Positions 43,179-51,642 are shown, counted from the stretch's first letter. The stretch: DNA of 64,000 nt from Sulfitobacter noctilucicola (GCF_000622385.1 NZ_JASD01000008.1:992001-1056000); one strand, 5' to 3'. A program made the numbers and translations. The notes: generated by a model not told the origin, from the letters alone.

Positions 43179-44432
43179 TCAGCCCGAGATATCTTTCATC
43201 GCGGCCAGAAGGCTGCGGACCTCTTCAAGCGTATTATAGTGGCAGAGAGACACGCGCACGGCAGCTTCCAGACCAAGGGGTCTTAGAATGTTACCTGAGT
43301 AATGGTCCGCGCGGCGGATGTGGGTACGGATGCCCTGCGCATTTAACTGATCGACAATATCCGACGCAGGAACATGATCGAGCGCAAAACAAACAAGTCC
43401 CTCGCGGTCGGGATTCTCTGCGCCACCCAGAATGGTCACGCCGGACAGTTCGGCAAGGCCGGGCAGATTATCTACCCCAAAAAGCATCGCATCGGTAAGT
43501 GCTTTTTCATGCTCATGAATTGCCGCACCTGCCGCCTCGATCCGGGCACGCGGGTCGGTCTGGTCGCTCACCTCACCCCCTAGCCAGTCAAAATAGGTCA
43601 CAACATCGGTGAAGGTCGCATATGCGCCGGTATCGCGTGTCCCCATCTCCCAGTTGCCTTCGGGTCCGTTTCTAAGCGTCTCGATTGGCAGTGCTGTAAG
43701 GCGGTCGGATGCCCATGCAACGCCGTAGCCGTGACGCGAAAAGACTTTGTACGGGGATACGACATATCCGTCGATGTCGTAGCTTGCGATGTCGATACGG
43801 CCATGACTGGCGTGCTGAATCCCGTCAACGATGATGAACGCATCGGGGGCGATTTGGCGGATGGCGCGCGCAATGCCTGCAACGTCATTTGCGATACCGG
43901 TCACAGGCGACGTGTGCAGGATGGTCGCAACGGTGACGTTCGGGGTCATTAACGCTGCATAAGCTTCCGGCGTGACCTGACCCGTTTTATCGTCATGAGG
44001 TACGCTGATATATGGTTTTCCGGCGACCTCTGCCCAATGCATCGCTGCACTACGCGATGCGGGATGTTCCACGGAAGAACCAATGACCGCGCCTGTGTCC
44101 GAACTGCCCATAACCGCAGTACGGATCAGGCGAAACGTAAGCTCCGTCCCGGATTCGCCGACAAAGAACTTCCCTTCGGGCGCGTTAAAGAACACCGCCA
44201 TTTTCGCCTTGGCCTGTGTGATAACGTCCGTCAACGCAGCAGATGCAGGGTTGTCACGCCCCTGATTGTCAGGGATCGCCGCATATGTAGCCGACGTATC
44301 GACCACCGCATTCAATGTCAGCGCACCGCCTGCATTCTCGAAAAAGATCCTCGGTCCCTGAAAAGGGCAGCTGTCCACATGAGCAAAGCTCTTGCGGATT
44401 GCATGGGTCAGGTCGGTAGAATGGGTAATCAT
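43179..44432 (-). CDS. Cysteine desulfurase-like PLP enzyme (class V aminotransferase)
   Basis: A 417-residue fold-type I PLP protein of the 'cysteine desulfurase-like' group. It has FENAGGALTLNAVVD, SSVEHPAS (cofactor His region), VDGIQHASHGRIDI (Asp and His contacts), and the PLP Lys in SPYKVFSRHGYG near residue 228. No SUF or ISC genes are nearby, and a catalytic Cys loop like IscS is not evident. True desulfurase activity is therefore doubtful; a beta-lyase or epimerase-like reaction is possible. The start at 44432 has an AAGGA site; an upstream ATG at 44507 is not supported. Confidence 0.8.
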   Translation of the reverse strand: MITHSTDLTHAIRKSFAHVDSCPFQGPRIFFENAGGALTLNAVVDTSATYAAIPDNQGRDNPASAALTDVITQAKAKMAVFFNAPEGKFFVGESGTELTFRLIRTAVMGSSDTGAVIGSSVEHPASRSAAMHWAEVAGKPYISVPHDDKTGQVTPEAYAALMTPNVTVATILHTSPVTGIANDVAGIARAIRQIAPDAFIIVDGIQHASHGRIDIASYDIDGYVVSPYKVFSRHGYGVAWASDRLTALPIETLRNGPEGNWEMGTRDTGAYATFTDVVTYFDWLGGEVSDQTDPRARIEAAGAAIHEHEKALTDAMLFGVDNLPGLAELSGVTILGGAENPDREGLVCFALDHVPASDIVDQLNAQGIRTHIRRADHYSGNILRPLGLEAAVRVSLCHYNTLEEVRSLLAAMKDISG

Positions 44433-44558
44433 CAAGGGTCCTTTCCGGTTGGCCGCATCATTGACAAAACGCCGGAAGGTGCAACGGATTTTAGTCTGCT
44501 CTACCAAACAGGCCTTAACGCGCTAGTTCACAGGGATGAACGTAAGGAATGACCAGCG

Positions 44559-45413
44559 ATGCCACCTCTTGTGACCCAATACCAAAAAGACAGCGAAGAA
44601 GTAGACAATGAGCAATCGGTAAAGGACGCAACGGCGCTGTCACCGAAGCTGATCTACGAGGTCATACGACGGGAAGGCGAAGAAGAGCTCGCGCGGACGA
44701 AACGCTCACTCATTTGGTCCGGTATCGCAGCAGGGATGCTCATCAGCCTATCGGTACTGGGCGAAGCGATCTTTCGCACCTATCTACCGGACACACCTGC
44801 ACGATTTTTGATCGAGAACCTTGGCTATTCACTCGGTTTCCTTGCCGTCATCATGGGCCGGATGCAGCTATTTACCGAAAACACGATCACGACCGTCTTG
44901 CCGTTGATGCGTGACCGGACGTTGAACGCGCTCGGATGTGTGATGCGGCTTTGGGGAATTGTGTTGGCCGCCAATGTTGTTGGCGCTTTTGCGGCGGCAG
45001 CGCTTTTTGTCATGACGCCAGCGGTGCCTTCCGAGCTGCTGCCGGCCATAAACGAGTTGTCCCATCATGCCACAGGAATGGGGGCTGCAGAAGGGTTCTG
45101 GCGGGCTATCCCTGCCGGGGTGATCGTTGCATTGATCGTTTGGATGTTGCCGCAGGCAGACGAGAATGCATTTTTTCTGATCCTGACCTTCACCTGGTTG
45201 ATTGCCGCGGGCGACTTTACCCATATTGTTGCAGGTTCGGTAGAAATGGCGGTACTGGTGCTGCAATCCGATCTTGGCCTTTCCGATGCGCTTTTCGGAT
45301 TCTTCCTGCCCGTGCTTTCGGGCAATATCATTGGCGGTACCCTTATCTTCACGCTGGTAGCCTGGGGTCAGGTCCGTGATGATGTTGAAGGACATGACAA
45401 GAAGGGGCACTAA
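44559..45413 (+). CDS. Formate/nitrite transporter family channel (YfdC-like)
   Basis: A 284-residue membrane protein with a soluble N-terminus of about 45 residues, then six helices. FLAVIMGRMQLFTENTITTVLP and LTFTWLIAAGDFTHIVAGSVEM are typical of the FNT subgroup YfdC, in which the formate-channel residues are altered. LSGNIIGGTLIFTLVAWGQV is the conserved last helix. The transported anion is unknown. It ends 2 bp before the YihY gene, so the two are probably one unit. Confidence 0.88.
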   Translation: MPPLVTQYQKDSEEVDNEQSVKDATALSPKLIYEVIRREGEEELARTKRSLIWSGIAAGMLISLSVLGEAIFRTYLPDTPARFLIENLGYSLGFLAVIMGRMQLFTENTITTVLPLMRDRTLNALGCVMRLWGIVLAANVVGAFAAAALFVMTPAVPSELLPAINELSHHATGMGAAEGFWRAIPAGVIVALIVWMLPQADENAFFLILTFTWLIAAGDFTHIVAGSVEMAVLVLQSDLGLSDALFGFFLPVLSGNIIGGTLIFTLVAWGQVRDDVEGHDKKGH

Positions 45414-45415
45414 CG

Positions 45416-46342
45416 TTGGCGGCATACGCACCCAAGATAGGGCTTCGCGGTTACTGGCAGGCATTCAAGGGCAGTCTGGCGCACATCGGCGAGAACAATC
45501 TGGCGCTGATCTCAGCTGGAGTCGCGTTCTTTTCAATGCTGTCGTTGTTTCCCGCTCTAGCGGCGCTGATTGCCGTGCTTGGCCTGATCTCAGATCCTGT
45601 CGTCGTCATCGCGCAGCTTGAAGATATGCGTGGGCTATTCCCGTCAGATGTTTACGACATTATCAACGCGCAGGTTGTCAGCCTTGTGACGACCAACAGC
45701 GACACCTTGGGCTGGGCCGGACTGCTTTCGGTTTTCATCGCGATCTGGTCGGCGCGTGCGGGTGTTGGTGCGATGATTATCGGGCTGAACGCGGTCTATG
45801 GCGAGCGTAATCGCAATACTGCAAAGCACTATCTGCGTGCGCTATTGTTGACCGTCGCACTGGTGGGTGTCGGGATCGTTGCGTTGATCAGCCTTGTGGT
45901 GATCCCTGTGATGCTCGCCTTCTTCCCATTAGGACTGGTCGGAACTTTGTTGGTGGATGCGCTACGGTGGATTGTTGCGGTGGTGGTGCTTTTCGTCGGA
46001 ATCGGTCTTTTGTACCGCTTCGGTCCCAACCGCAAAGCCGCCCAGTTCAAGTGGCTTTCTGTCGGTTCTATCGTAGCTGTTCTGTTCTGGATGATCCTGT
46101 CAGTCGGATTCGCCTACTACGTTGCCAACTTCGGAAATTATAATCAGGTCTACGGATCCATTGGAGCGGTGGTCGCGATGTTGGTCTGGCTGTGGATCAG
46201 CAGTTTTATCGTGCTCTATGGTGCCGCCTTGAATGTACAAATCGAGCTGCGAACAGTCAAGGACAGCACAATCGGGCCGAATATGCCTGTCGGGTCGCGC
46301 GGCGCTGTGGCGGCGGATACAATTGTAGAAATCGAAAGCTGA
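45416..46342 (+). CDS. YihY/BrkB-family membrane protein
   Basis: A 308-residue integral membrane protein with six predicted helices. LISAGVAFFSMLSLFPALAALIAVLGLI near residue 35 and LIWLWISSFIVLYGAALN-like VWLWISSFIVLYGAALNVQIE near residue 270 are family signatures. The role is unknown; the older 'ribonuclease BN' label is wrong for this family. The start is a TTG with a strong AAGGGG site 9 nt upstream; no ATG is available nearby. Confidence 0.88.
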   Translation: MAAYAPKIGLRGYWQAFKGSLAHIGENNLALISAGVAFFSMLSLFPALAALIAVLGLISDPVVVIAQLEDMRGLFPSDVYDIINAQVVSLVTTNSDTLGWAGLLSVFIAIWSARAGVGAMIIGLNAVYGERNRNTAKHYLRALLLTVALVGVGIVALISLVVIPVMLAFFPLGLVGTLLVDALRWIVAVVVLFVGIGLLYRFGPNRKAAQFKWLSVGSIVAVLFWMILSVGFAYYVANFGNYNQVYGSIGAVVAMLVWLWISSFIVLYGAALNVQIELRTVKDSTIGPNMPVGSRGAVAADTIVEIES

Positions 46343-47071
46343 TTACATCAGCGGTCGCTTTGGCAATGGATCGGTGTCGGACACTGCGACCTCTGCCAAG
46401 AGCTCCAGATTGTTAATCTGTAGAATGCCGTCGTGCCATGACATCAGCTGTCGGTCTTTCAACTTGGCGAGAGTTTTATTGGTATGGACCAGGGATAGGC
46501 CCAAGGCATCCGCAAGATCGCGTTGAGTGAAGGGAAAGGCCATTTGCGAGTTGGTGGTCAGACCGAGCGCTTTGCCGCGCTGAAACACCTTCAGAAATGC
46601 CCAGGCAATTGCTTCGGTGGCACTTCTCTGACCAAGAGAGGTCAGCGTCTCACCAAGGAAATGTTCTTCGACTGCGGCAAGCCAAGTGATATCGAAAGCG
46701 CGGGAAGGATTGCTGCGGAAAAACTGGTAGAACTCTGACCTGTCGAAAACACAAAGACGCATGTGGGTGCGGGCTTCGACGGAATGGCTCATCTCGCCCA
46801 AGAGGGCAGCTTGAAGTCCTATAAAATCTCCGGGAAAGACAAAATTGATTACCTGCCGCTCCCCCGTTTTCAACGATGTGTCGCGGATGCCCATACCAGA
46901 AAGCGCAGTGTACATTTGCGCCGCATTCGACCCTTCAAGCAGGATTGGCGTGCCGGGATTGACCGTTAGTTCGCCAACCTTGAATCGTTGCATGAATTCG
47001 AGCTCTTCCCGCGACATAGACACGAACAGGTCCTTGCTGTGAAGCGGGCAGTGTTCGCACTTGGTAGCCAT
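46343..47071 (-). CDS. Crp/Fnr-family transcriptional regulator
   Basis: A 242-residue regulator. The N-terminus MATKCEHCPLHSKDLF carries a CxxC pair. A cyclic-nucleotide-fold sensor spans about residues 20-130 (GVRDTSLKTGERQVINFVFPGDFIGLQ). The C-terminal winged helix has FTQRDLADALGLSLVHTNKTLAKLKDRQLM. Only two N-terminal Cys are present, so a four-Cys FNR-type [4Fe-4S] sensor is unlikely. The signal is unknown. The start at 47071 is set by an AAGGAA site. Convergent with YihY, stop to stop. Confidence 0.88.
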   Translation of the reverse strand: MATKCEHCPLHSKDLFVSMSREELEFMQRFKVGELTVNPGTPILLEGSNAAQMYTALSGMGIRDTSLKTGERQVINFVFPGDFIGLQAALLGEMSHSVEARTHMRLCVFDRSEFYQFFRSNPSRAFDITWLAAVEEHFLGETLTSLGQRSATEAIAWAFLKVFQRGKALGLTTNSQMAFPFTQRDLADALGLSLVHTNKTLAKLKDRQLMSWHDGILQINNLELLAEVAVSDTDPLPKRPLM

Positions 47072-47158
47072 AAATTTATTCCTTGCAGCATGTCTTAGTT
47101 TAACGCGCGGGATCGCCAAGACGGCTATTATCGAATTTTACAATCGGACAATGCTGCC

Positions 47159-47527
47159 ATGCTTTTCGTTGTGATTGAGCCAGATGCAATTATTCAAAGC
47201 GACATCTGTGAGATACTGACCGGCCTCTATGAAGAGTGTCGGGTCGTTGGAACACACGCCGTCGAAGGCATCAAAGGCAAAATCGAAAACCATCAGGGTG
47301 ACGTCGTGGCAATCGTTTCGGTGCCGTCTGACGAGGTCAATAATACTGTTGGGTCACTGCTCTGCCAACACAAGCAGACAAAGATCGTGTTGGTTACAAA
47401 TTCGGTCTGCAATAGCGTTCATGACGAAGCGGTAATTGCAGGCTGGGTACAACGTCCGTTTTCTAATGAAACACTAAGTGAGGCCGTCAGGAGCGTGATC
47501 GCCGCCCAGCCGTTAGTCCGGTCATAA
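47159..47527 (+). CDS. Degenerate receiver-domain protein
   Basis: A 122-residue stand-alone protein with a CheY-like layout (MLFVVIEPDAIIQSDICEIL … IVLVTNS … WVQRPFSNETL). The phosphoacceptor position is Ser54 in IVSVPSDE, not Asp, and the conserved Lys before Pro is replaced (Q98-R99-P). Phosphotransfer is therefore unlikely; it may be a protein-binding pseudo-receiver. The acidic pair remains partly (E7, D9). Its last 41 bp overlap, on the opposite strand, the end of the holin-like gene. Close to the general stress genes, but no EcfG promoter is visible upstream. Confidence 0.75.
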   Translation: MLFVVIEPDAIIQSDICEILTGLYEECRVVGTHAVEGIKGKIENHQGDVVAIVSVPSDEVNNTVGSLLCQHKQTKIVLVTNSVCNSVHDEAVIAGWVQRPFSNETLSEAVRSVIAAQPLVRS

Positions 47528-47837
47528 ATGCTGCCATCAACTTGCTGAAGTCAGCATCGGGGACGAGTGATGTATCTTGCTCCGTGGACTTCTGCGGGAC
47601 CTTGTCACCGACCATGGACATACAGGCAATGAGGATGAACCCGATCCCCATGTACGCTCCGCCCAGAATTAAGGTCGCGTTCAGCGCCGTTGTTACGGTG
47701 ATTAGATAAAGCCACGCGGCGGCGGTAAAGAAACCGGTTCCCACGGCTAAACACAAACCGGCAGCGCCGCCCAGCGCGGTTTTACGCGCTGTGCGGGATG
47801 CGGATTGCTTCGCCCGATTTATCAAGCCAGACAACAT
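47487..47837 (-). CDS. Phage-holin-family (Holin_3_6-like) small membrane protein
   Basis: A 116-residue protein with two transmembrane helices (about residues 23-50 and 54-78) and charged ends. This pattern is that of the cellular 'phage holin family' proteins commonly encoded next to DUF883 proteins. It is not part of a prophage. The ATG follows the DUF883 stop by 1 bp, so the pair is translated together under the EcfG promoter at 48201-48225. Membrane-envelope stress role is inferred. Confidence 0.8.
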   Translation of the reverse strand: MLSGLINRAKQSASRTARKTALGGAAGLCLAVGTGFFTAAAWLYLITVTTALNATLILGGAYMGIGFILIACMSMVGDKVPQKSTEQDTSLVPDADFSKLMAAFMTGLTAGRRSRS

Positions 47838-47838
47838 A

Positions 47839-48162
47839 TTATCGACGTGCCGTGATCATGCCGACCAGAAAGCCAACGCCAGCTGCAATGCCCAGTGCGG
47901 TTGCTGGCTGGGTACGAATGAACTCTTCTGTATGCAGCTGCGCTTCAAGCGCCTTGTCTTTACCAGCGGCAGCCAGCTCTTCGGCTTTGGCTTTTGCCGT
48001 ATCCTTGGCGGCTGTACCTTTAGCGACCGTGTATTCACTGACGGAAGATGTCAGCCCAGCGATATCGCTTTTCAACAATTCGATCTGCTTGGACAAATCT
48101 TCAACAGAGATGTCTGTTTTGTTTGAGATGCCATTTTTCTGTGTAGTTGACGACGTTGCCAT
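47839..48162 (-). CDS. DUF883 (ElaB/YqjD-like) membrane-anchored stress protein
   Basis: A 107-residue protein: an amphipathic, Ala/Lys-rich helical stretch (residues about 18-75, likely coiled coil) followed by a C-terminal hydrophobic anchor (ALGIAAGVGFLVGMITARR). FIRTQPATALGIAAGVGFLVG is the DUF883 signature. E. coli relatives YqjD and ElaB are stationary-phase inner-membrane proteins that bind ribosomes. An AAAGGAGGG ribosome site and an EcfG-type promoter precede it. Confidence 0.88.
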   Translation of the reverse strand: MATSSTTQKNGISNKTDISVEDLSKQIELLKSDIAGLTSSVSEYTVAKGTAAKDTAKAKAEELAAAGKDKALEAQLHTEEFIRTQPATALGIAAGVGFLVGMITARR

Positions 48163-48200
48163 AACGTGGCCCTCCTTTGATTGCGTTCAGTTACTGGTAG

Positions 48201-48225
48201 AACGCCACTCAACAGAAAATGTTCC
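48201..48225 (-). promoter_or_regulatory. Sigma-EcfG promoter of the DUF883-holin operon
   Basis: Read on the minus strand, GGAAC (48225-48221), a 16-bp spacer and CGTT (48204-48201) match the general-stress consensus exactly. The transcript would start about 30 bp before the DUF883 ATG. Confidence 0.85.
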
Positions 48226-48234
48226 TCAAATAAA

Positions 48235-48260
48235 AAGGCCCCGGCTTTCACCGGAGCCTT
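48235..48260. terminator. Terminator after phyR, likely bidirectional
   Basis: AAAGGCCCCGG, loop and CCGGAGCCTTT form a 10-bp stem with one mismatch. On the minus strand the stem is followed by TTTTTA, giving phyR a standard rho-independent terminator just before the next EcfG promoter. Confidence 0.85.
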
Positions 48261-48279
48261 TTCGTCGATTGTGTGCCAA

Positions 48280-49089
48280 TCAGGCGTTGAGAGTTTCTGT
48301 CGACGAGAAGAACATCGCTTGGGAAACCGAGGACATGACCTGATCGACGGAATAGGGCTTCGAGATCAAGAAGGCAGGCTCTGGTTTGTCGCCTGTCAGC
48401 AACCGCTCAGGGAACGCAGTGATAAAGATCACCGGACGCGTACCCAGTTCTTGCAGAATGTCGTTCACTGCATCGATGCCGGACGAATTATCGGCAAGCT
48501 GGATGTCGGCGAGGATGAGGTCGGGGACATCTTTGGACGCAAGCGCAATCGCTTCGTCTCTGGTGCGTGCGATGCCTGTGACGCGGTGGCCCATCTCTGC
48601 CACGATGGATTCAATGTCCATTGCAATGATCGCTTCGTCTTCGATAATCATCACAGAGCCGGACGCGCTGTCGGCCATTTCGCGGCGCGCGATGCTGATC
48701 AGCTCTTCGGCCTCGGATTGGTCTACGCCAATGATCGTGCCGACCTCTGAGAATGAAAACCCTTCGACCGTGTGCAGCAACAACGCTTCGCGGCTGTTGT
48801 TGGTGAGGCTTGCCAAGCGACGCTGTGCTTTGGCGCGCGCGCCGTGCTCACCTTCTTCTACCGGCGCACCGGCACTGGCCCAAATACTATAAAGGACTTT
48901 GAAAAGTCCCGTCTTAACATCCTGACCATCCAGAACGCTCCGGTCTGCGAGGATTGCTTCCAGCGTAGCAGCGGCGAATGTATCACCACTCTGCTGGCTG
49001 CCTGTCATCGCGCGCGAGAACCGGCGCAGGTATGGGATGCTTTGCCCCAGTTGTTCAGTGATGCCAGTTTGCCCTGTGTCATCGTTCAT
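48280..49089 (-). CDS. phyR: General stress response regulator PhyR
   Basis: A 269-residue anti-anti-sigma factor. The N-terminal sigma-like domain (residues about 8-138) has YLRRFSRAMTGS and ALLLHTVEGFSFSEVGTIIGV. The receiver (residues 145-265) has the acidic pair E150/D151, phosphoacceptor D195 in ILADIQL, T224 and K244 in ISKPYS. On phosphorylation it sequesters NepR and frees EcfG. The start at 49089 has an AAGGA site; the in-frame ATG at 49134 would fall inside the promoter. Divergent from nepR-ecfG. Confidence 0.95.
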   Translation of the reverse strand: MNDDTGQTGITEQLGQSIPYLRRFSRAMTGSQQSGDTFAAATLEAILADRSVLDGQDVKTGLFKVLYSIWASAGAPVEEGEHGARAKAQRRLASLTNNSREALLLHTVEGFSFSEVGTIIGVDQSEAEELISIARREMADSASGSVMIIEDEAIIAMDIESIVAEMGHRVTGIARTRDEAIALASKDVPDLILADIQLADNSSGIDAVNDILQELGTRPVIFITAFPERLLTGDKPEPAFLISKPYSVDQVMSSVSQAMFFSSTETLNA

Positions 49090-49120
49090 GATGGCCGTCC
49101 TTATCTTTTTTGACTTTCTT

Positions 49121-49153
49121 GGAACCAAACACATTCAGATTGCGTTTGGTTCC
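49121..49153. promoter_or_regulatory. Overlapping divergent sigma-EcfG promoters of nepR-ecfG and phyR
   Basis: Plus strand: GGAAC (49121-49125), 17 bp, CGTT (49143-49146), driving nepR-ecfG. Minus strand: GGAAC (49153-49149), 17 bp, TGTT (49131-49128), driving phyR. The two are locked in a perfect 10-bp inverted repeat, GGAACCAAAC / GTTTGGTTCC, with a 13-bp centre. Each -35 box thus overlaps the other promoter's -10 region. Autoregulation of both units by EcfG follows. Confidence 0.88.
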
Positions 49154-49205
49154 CGTGTGAGTGAGAAATAAGTGAACGCCCCTTGGCGTACCAGAGGTCC
49201 AGCAA

Positions 49206-49361
49206 GTGAATAAAAGAACTAACCAAGACCGCGAACGTGCGATTGATGATAACCTCAAGAAGGTGTTCGAGGAAACACTTGATGAAGGGATTCCAGATCG
49301 TTTCAAAGATTTGTTGAGTCAGTTGAAGAAACAGGATTCCGATCAGGGCGCATCGAAATGA
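49206..49361 (+). CDS. nepR: Anti-sigma factor NepR
   Basis: A 51-residue protein starting at GTG 49206. The core IDDNLKKVFEETLDEGIPDRFKDLLSQLKK matches the NepR helix pair ('L+.vy...l.e.iPdrf.dLL..L'). It binds EcfG and keeps it inactive until PhyR~P takes it over. Its stop overlaps the ecfG start by 4 bp (ATGA), giving the stoichiometric coupling expected of the pair. No ATG is available; the ribosome site before the GTG is CCAGCAA-type and weak. Confidence 0.92.
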   Translation: MNKRTNQDRERAIDDNLKKVFEETLDEGIPDRFKDLLSQLKKQDSDQGASK

Positions 49362-49918
49362 CCGCAGCAAGCGATCCGCGCGACGAGTTGGTAGAACACC
49401 TTCCGGCGATGCGTGCTTTTGCGATCAGCTTGACCAGAAACGGTTCAATCGCAGATGACATGGTGCAGGACACCTTGGTTAAAGCCTGGACAAACATCGA
49501 GAAATTCGAAGTCGGCACCAACATGCGTGCGTGGCTTTTTACAATCTTGCGAAACACATACTACTCCAACCGACGCAAAGCGAAACGCGAAGTCGCCGAC
49601 GTTGATGGCGTCTTTACCGAAAGCCTTGCGGAAAAGCCGGCTCATGACGGACACATGCAAATGGCTGATTTTCGGCGTGCCTTGCTGCAGTTGAAGGATG
49701 AGCAGCGCGAAGCGTTGTTGCTGGTTGGCGCATCCGGTTTTTCTTATGAAGAAGCGGCCGAAATGTGCGGCGTCGCCGTCGGCACGATCAAAAGCCGGAC
49801 AAACAGAGCACGCGCGCAGCTTGCCGAAATCATGGGATTGAACGAAGACGAGCCACTTGAGATGACCGACGACGCAACGATGTCGGTGCTTTCAGGCTCC
49901 AAAATCGCCAGCTTCTGA
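49358..49918 (+). CDS. ecfG: General stress ECF sigma factor EcfG
   Basis: A 186-residue ECF15 sigma factor. Region 2 (residues about 12-75) has DDMVQDTLVKAWTNIEKFEVGTNMRAWLFTILRNTYYS. Region 4 (about 105-160) has QREALLLVGASGFSYEEAAEMCGVAVGTIKSRTNRAR. It should read GGAAC-N16/17-CGTT promoters, several of which occur in this window, including its own. Flanked by nepR (overlap) and a histidine kinase (2-bp gap). The acidic C-terminal tail of about 20 residues is not needed for the fold. Confidence 0.95.
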   Translation: MTAASDPRDELVEHLPAMRAFAISLTRNGSIADDMVQDTLVKAWTNIEKFEVGTNMRAWLFTILRNTYYSNRRKAKREVADVDGVFTESLAEKPAHDGHMQMADFRRALLQLKDEQREALLLVGASGFSYEEAAEMCGVAVGTIKSRTNRARAQLAEIMGLNEDEPLEMTDDATMSVLSGSKIASF

Positions 49919-49920
49919 TC

Positions 49921-51642
49921 ATGACATCAGGCTTTTTTCAGGGCCAGCTCTTTAGGGGACTCGCTGTGCGGGTCCTCCTTTTTCTTTCGCTCGCCCTTCT
50001 CCCTATCGGTTTAATCGCAATCAGCCAGACACAGCAGATCGCGCGGGACAACCGCGCCTCGGCGGACGTCCTTTTGCTGGCCGCGACCGAACAGGCGTCT
50101 TCAGCAGAGCGCGCTGTGTTGCAAACAGCTTTTAGCACCGCATCCGCCTTGGTGCCGATTGTGGAGTTGATGCACACAGACACCGAACGATGTTCCGAGT
50201 TTATGCGGGCGTACCAACGTGCCAACTCTCAATATAGTCTGGTGGGTTTTATCCGCACGGATGGCCGGATGCAGTGCTCGTCGGCTGATAACGAATTCAA
50301 TTTCTCGGACTCTGAAGGGTTCCGCAGAATTGTAGATGAGCAGAAACTGAGGGCAACAGCGCTGCAAAACGGCGCCTATAGCCAGCGGCCGGTGACGGTG
50401 GTCTCGATCCCAATCCGCGCCAACAGCGACACAACCGGATTTTTGTCGGTCTCCATCCCGTCAGACACATTCGACCGTGTGGTCGAACCGGATCGCCCGA
50501 TGAAACCATTGGCGCTGATAACCTTTAATGAGGATGGTGAGATCCTGACGACGGAACGCGGATTGGATCTGGCAGGAAGCGAAGTGCCCAAAGGGCGGAT
50601 TTTTGAAGATTTCGTGGGAGAGCCGCCCAGCGTTGTGTTCGCGCCCAACCAAAAGGGCGTCGAGCGTGTATATTCTATCATGCCGCTGGTGCCGGGCGCG
50701 GTTCACGCGGCCGCCGTATGGCCAACCACAACGCCATTCCTCAACCCCGGTTTCCTTGAACGGCTGACTGCGTTCCTGCCTGTCGCGATGTGGGCTGCCA
50801 GCCTGATCGTTGCCTTCTGGGCGCTAAACCGTCTAGCCATCCGTCATATCCGCAAGCTTGGGCGACAGATGCGGCGCTTTGCGATCAACCGCAACCTGCC
50901 ACGGAAATTGCTGGGCAATGGCGTGCCATTCGAACTGGTCGAGATGGAAGCGGCTTTCATCAGCATGGGCGAATCCATTCTGCGTGATGAGGCCACGCTG
51001 GAAGACTCTTTGCGCGAAAAGAATATCCTTCTGAAAGAGGTCCATCACAGGGTTAAGAACAACCTGCAAATGATCTCGTCGATCATGAACATGCAGATCA
51101 GACAGGCCAAGACCGAAGATTCCAAGTTGGTATTGCGCCGCCTGCAGGAGCGTATCCTCAGTCTCGCCACGGTTCACAAGAACCTCTACCAGACCGATGA
51201 ACTGGTACGCGTCGATGTCGCCGTTCTGTTGAAAGAGGTGGTGAACCAGTTGCTATCGGTCGGTCTGGCACCTGGTTCGAATGTCGACGTAAAGCAGTCA
51301 TACGTACCGCTGAGCATCGAAGCGGATGATGCCGCTCCTCTTACCCTTCTCGTTTCAGAGGCGATGACCAATGCGCTTAAACATATCTGTCAGGATGGAA
51401 GGTCAGAAAGCCGCATCGAAATCGAACTGGTCAGCACCGGCCCTGAAAGCGCACGCCTGTCATTAATTAATAGCAAAGGTGGCGAAACCGACGAGGCGGG
51501 TACCGGGCTAGGGTCGCGTCTGATCGAAGCATTCGCGAGACAGCTTAACGGTCAGGTCGAGGTGACAGAGACAGAAGACAGCTATGAAATGGTGCTTACG
51601 TTTCCAGTTCCTCAGAGTAACAAGCCAACATACGATTACTGA
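49921..51642 (+). CDS. Sensor histidine kinase, HisKA_2/HWE type (PhyK-like)
   Basis: A 573-residue membrane kinase. TM1 is at about residues 17-37 and TM2 at about 278-302, enclosing a roughly 240-residue periplasmic sensor. The dimerisation/phosphorylation motif is EVHHRVKNNLQMISSI near residue 374, of the HisKA_2 class used by PhyR partners. The ATPase domain has EAMTNALKH and GTGLGSRLI. Its place right behind ecfG makes it the likely PhyR kinase. The stimulus sensed is unknown. Confidence 0.92.
   Translation: MTSGFFQGQLFRGLAVRVLLFLSLALLPIGLIAISQTQQIARDNRASADVLLLAATEQASSAERAVLQTAFSTASALVPIVELMHTDTERCSEFMRAYQRANSQYSLVGFIRTDGRMQCSSADNEFNFSDSEGFRRIVDEQKLRATALQNGAYSQRPVTVVSIPIRANSDTTGFLSVSIPSDTFDRVVEPDRPMKPLALITFNEDGEILTTERGLDLAGSEVPKGRIFEDFVGEPPSVVFAPNQKGVERVYSIMPLVPGAVHAAAVWPTTTPFLNPGFLERLTAFLPVAMWAASLIVAFWALNRLAIRHIRKLGRQMRRFAINRNLPRKLLGNGVPFELVEMEAAFISMGESILRDEATLEDSLREKNILLKEVHHRVKNNLQMISSIMNMQIRQAKTEDSKLVLRRLQERILSLATVHKNLYQTDELVRVDVAVLLKEVVNQLLSVGLAPGSNVDVKQSYVPLSIEADDAAPLTLLVSEAMTNALKHICQDGRSESRIEIELVSTGPESARLSLINSKGGETDEAGTGLGSRLIEAFARQLNGQVEVTETEDSYEMVLTFPVPQSNKPTYDY

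Noticed and set aside
46343..47071. Crp/Fnr regulator as an oxygen-sensing FnrL
   Set aside because: Only a CxxC pair is visible at the N-terminus; the four Cys needed for a [4Fe-4S] cluster are not present.
47487..47837. Holin-family protein as evidence of a prophage
   Set aside because: No other phage genes are near. This family is commonly chromosomal next to DUF883 genes, and here it is under a stress promoter.
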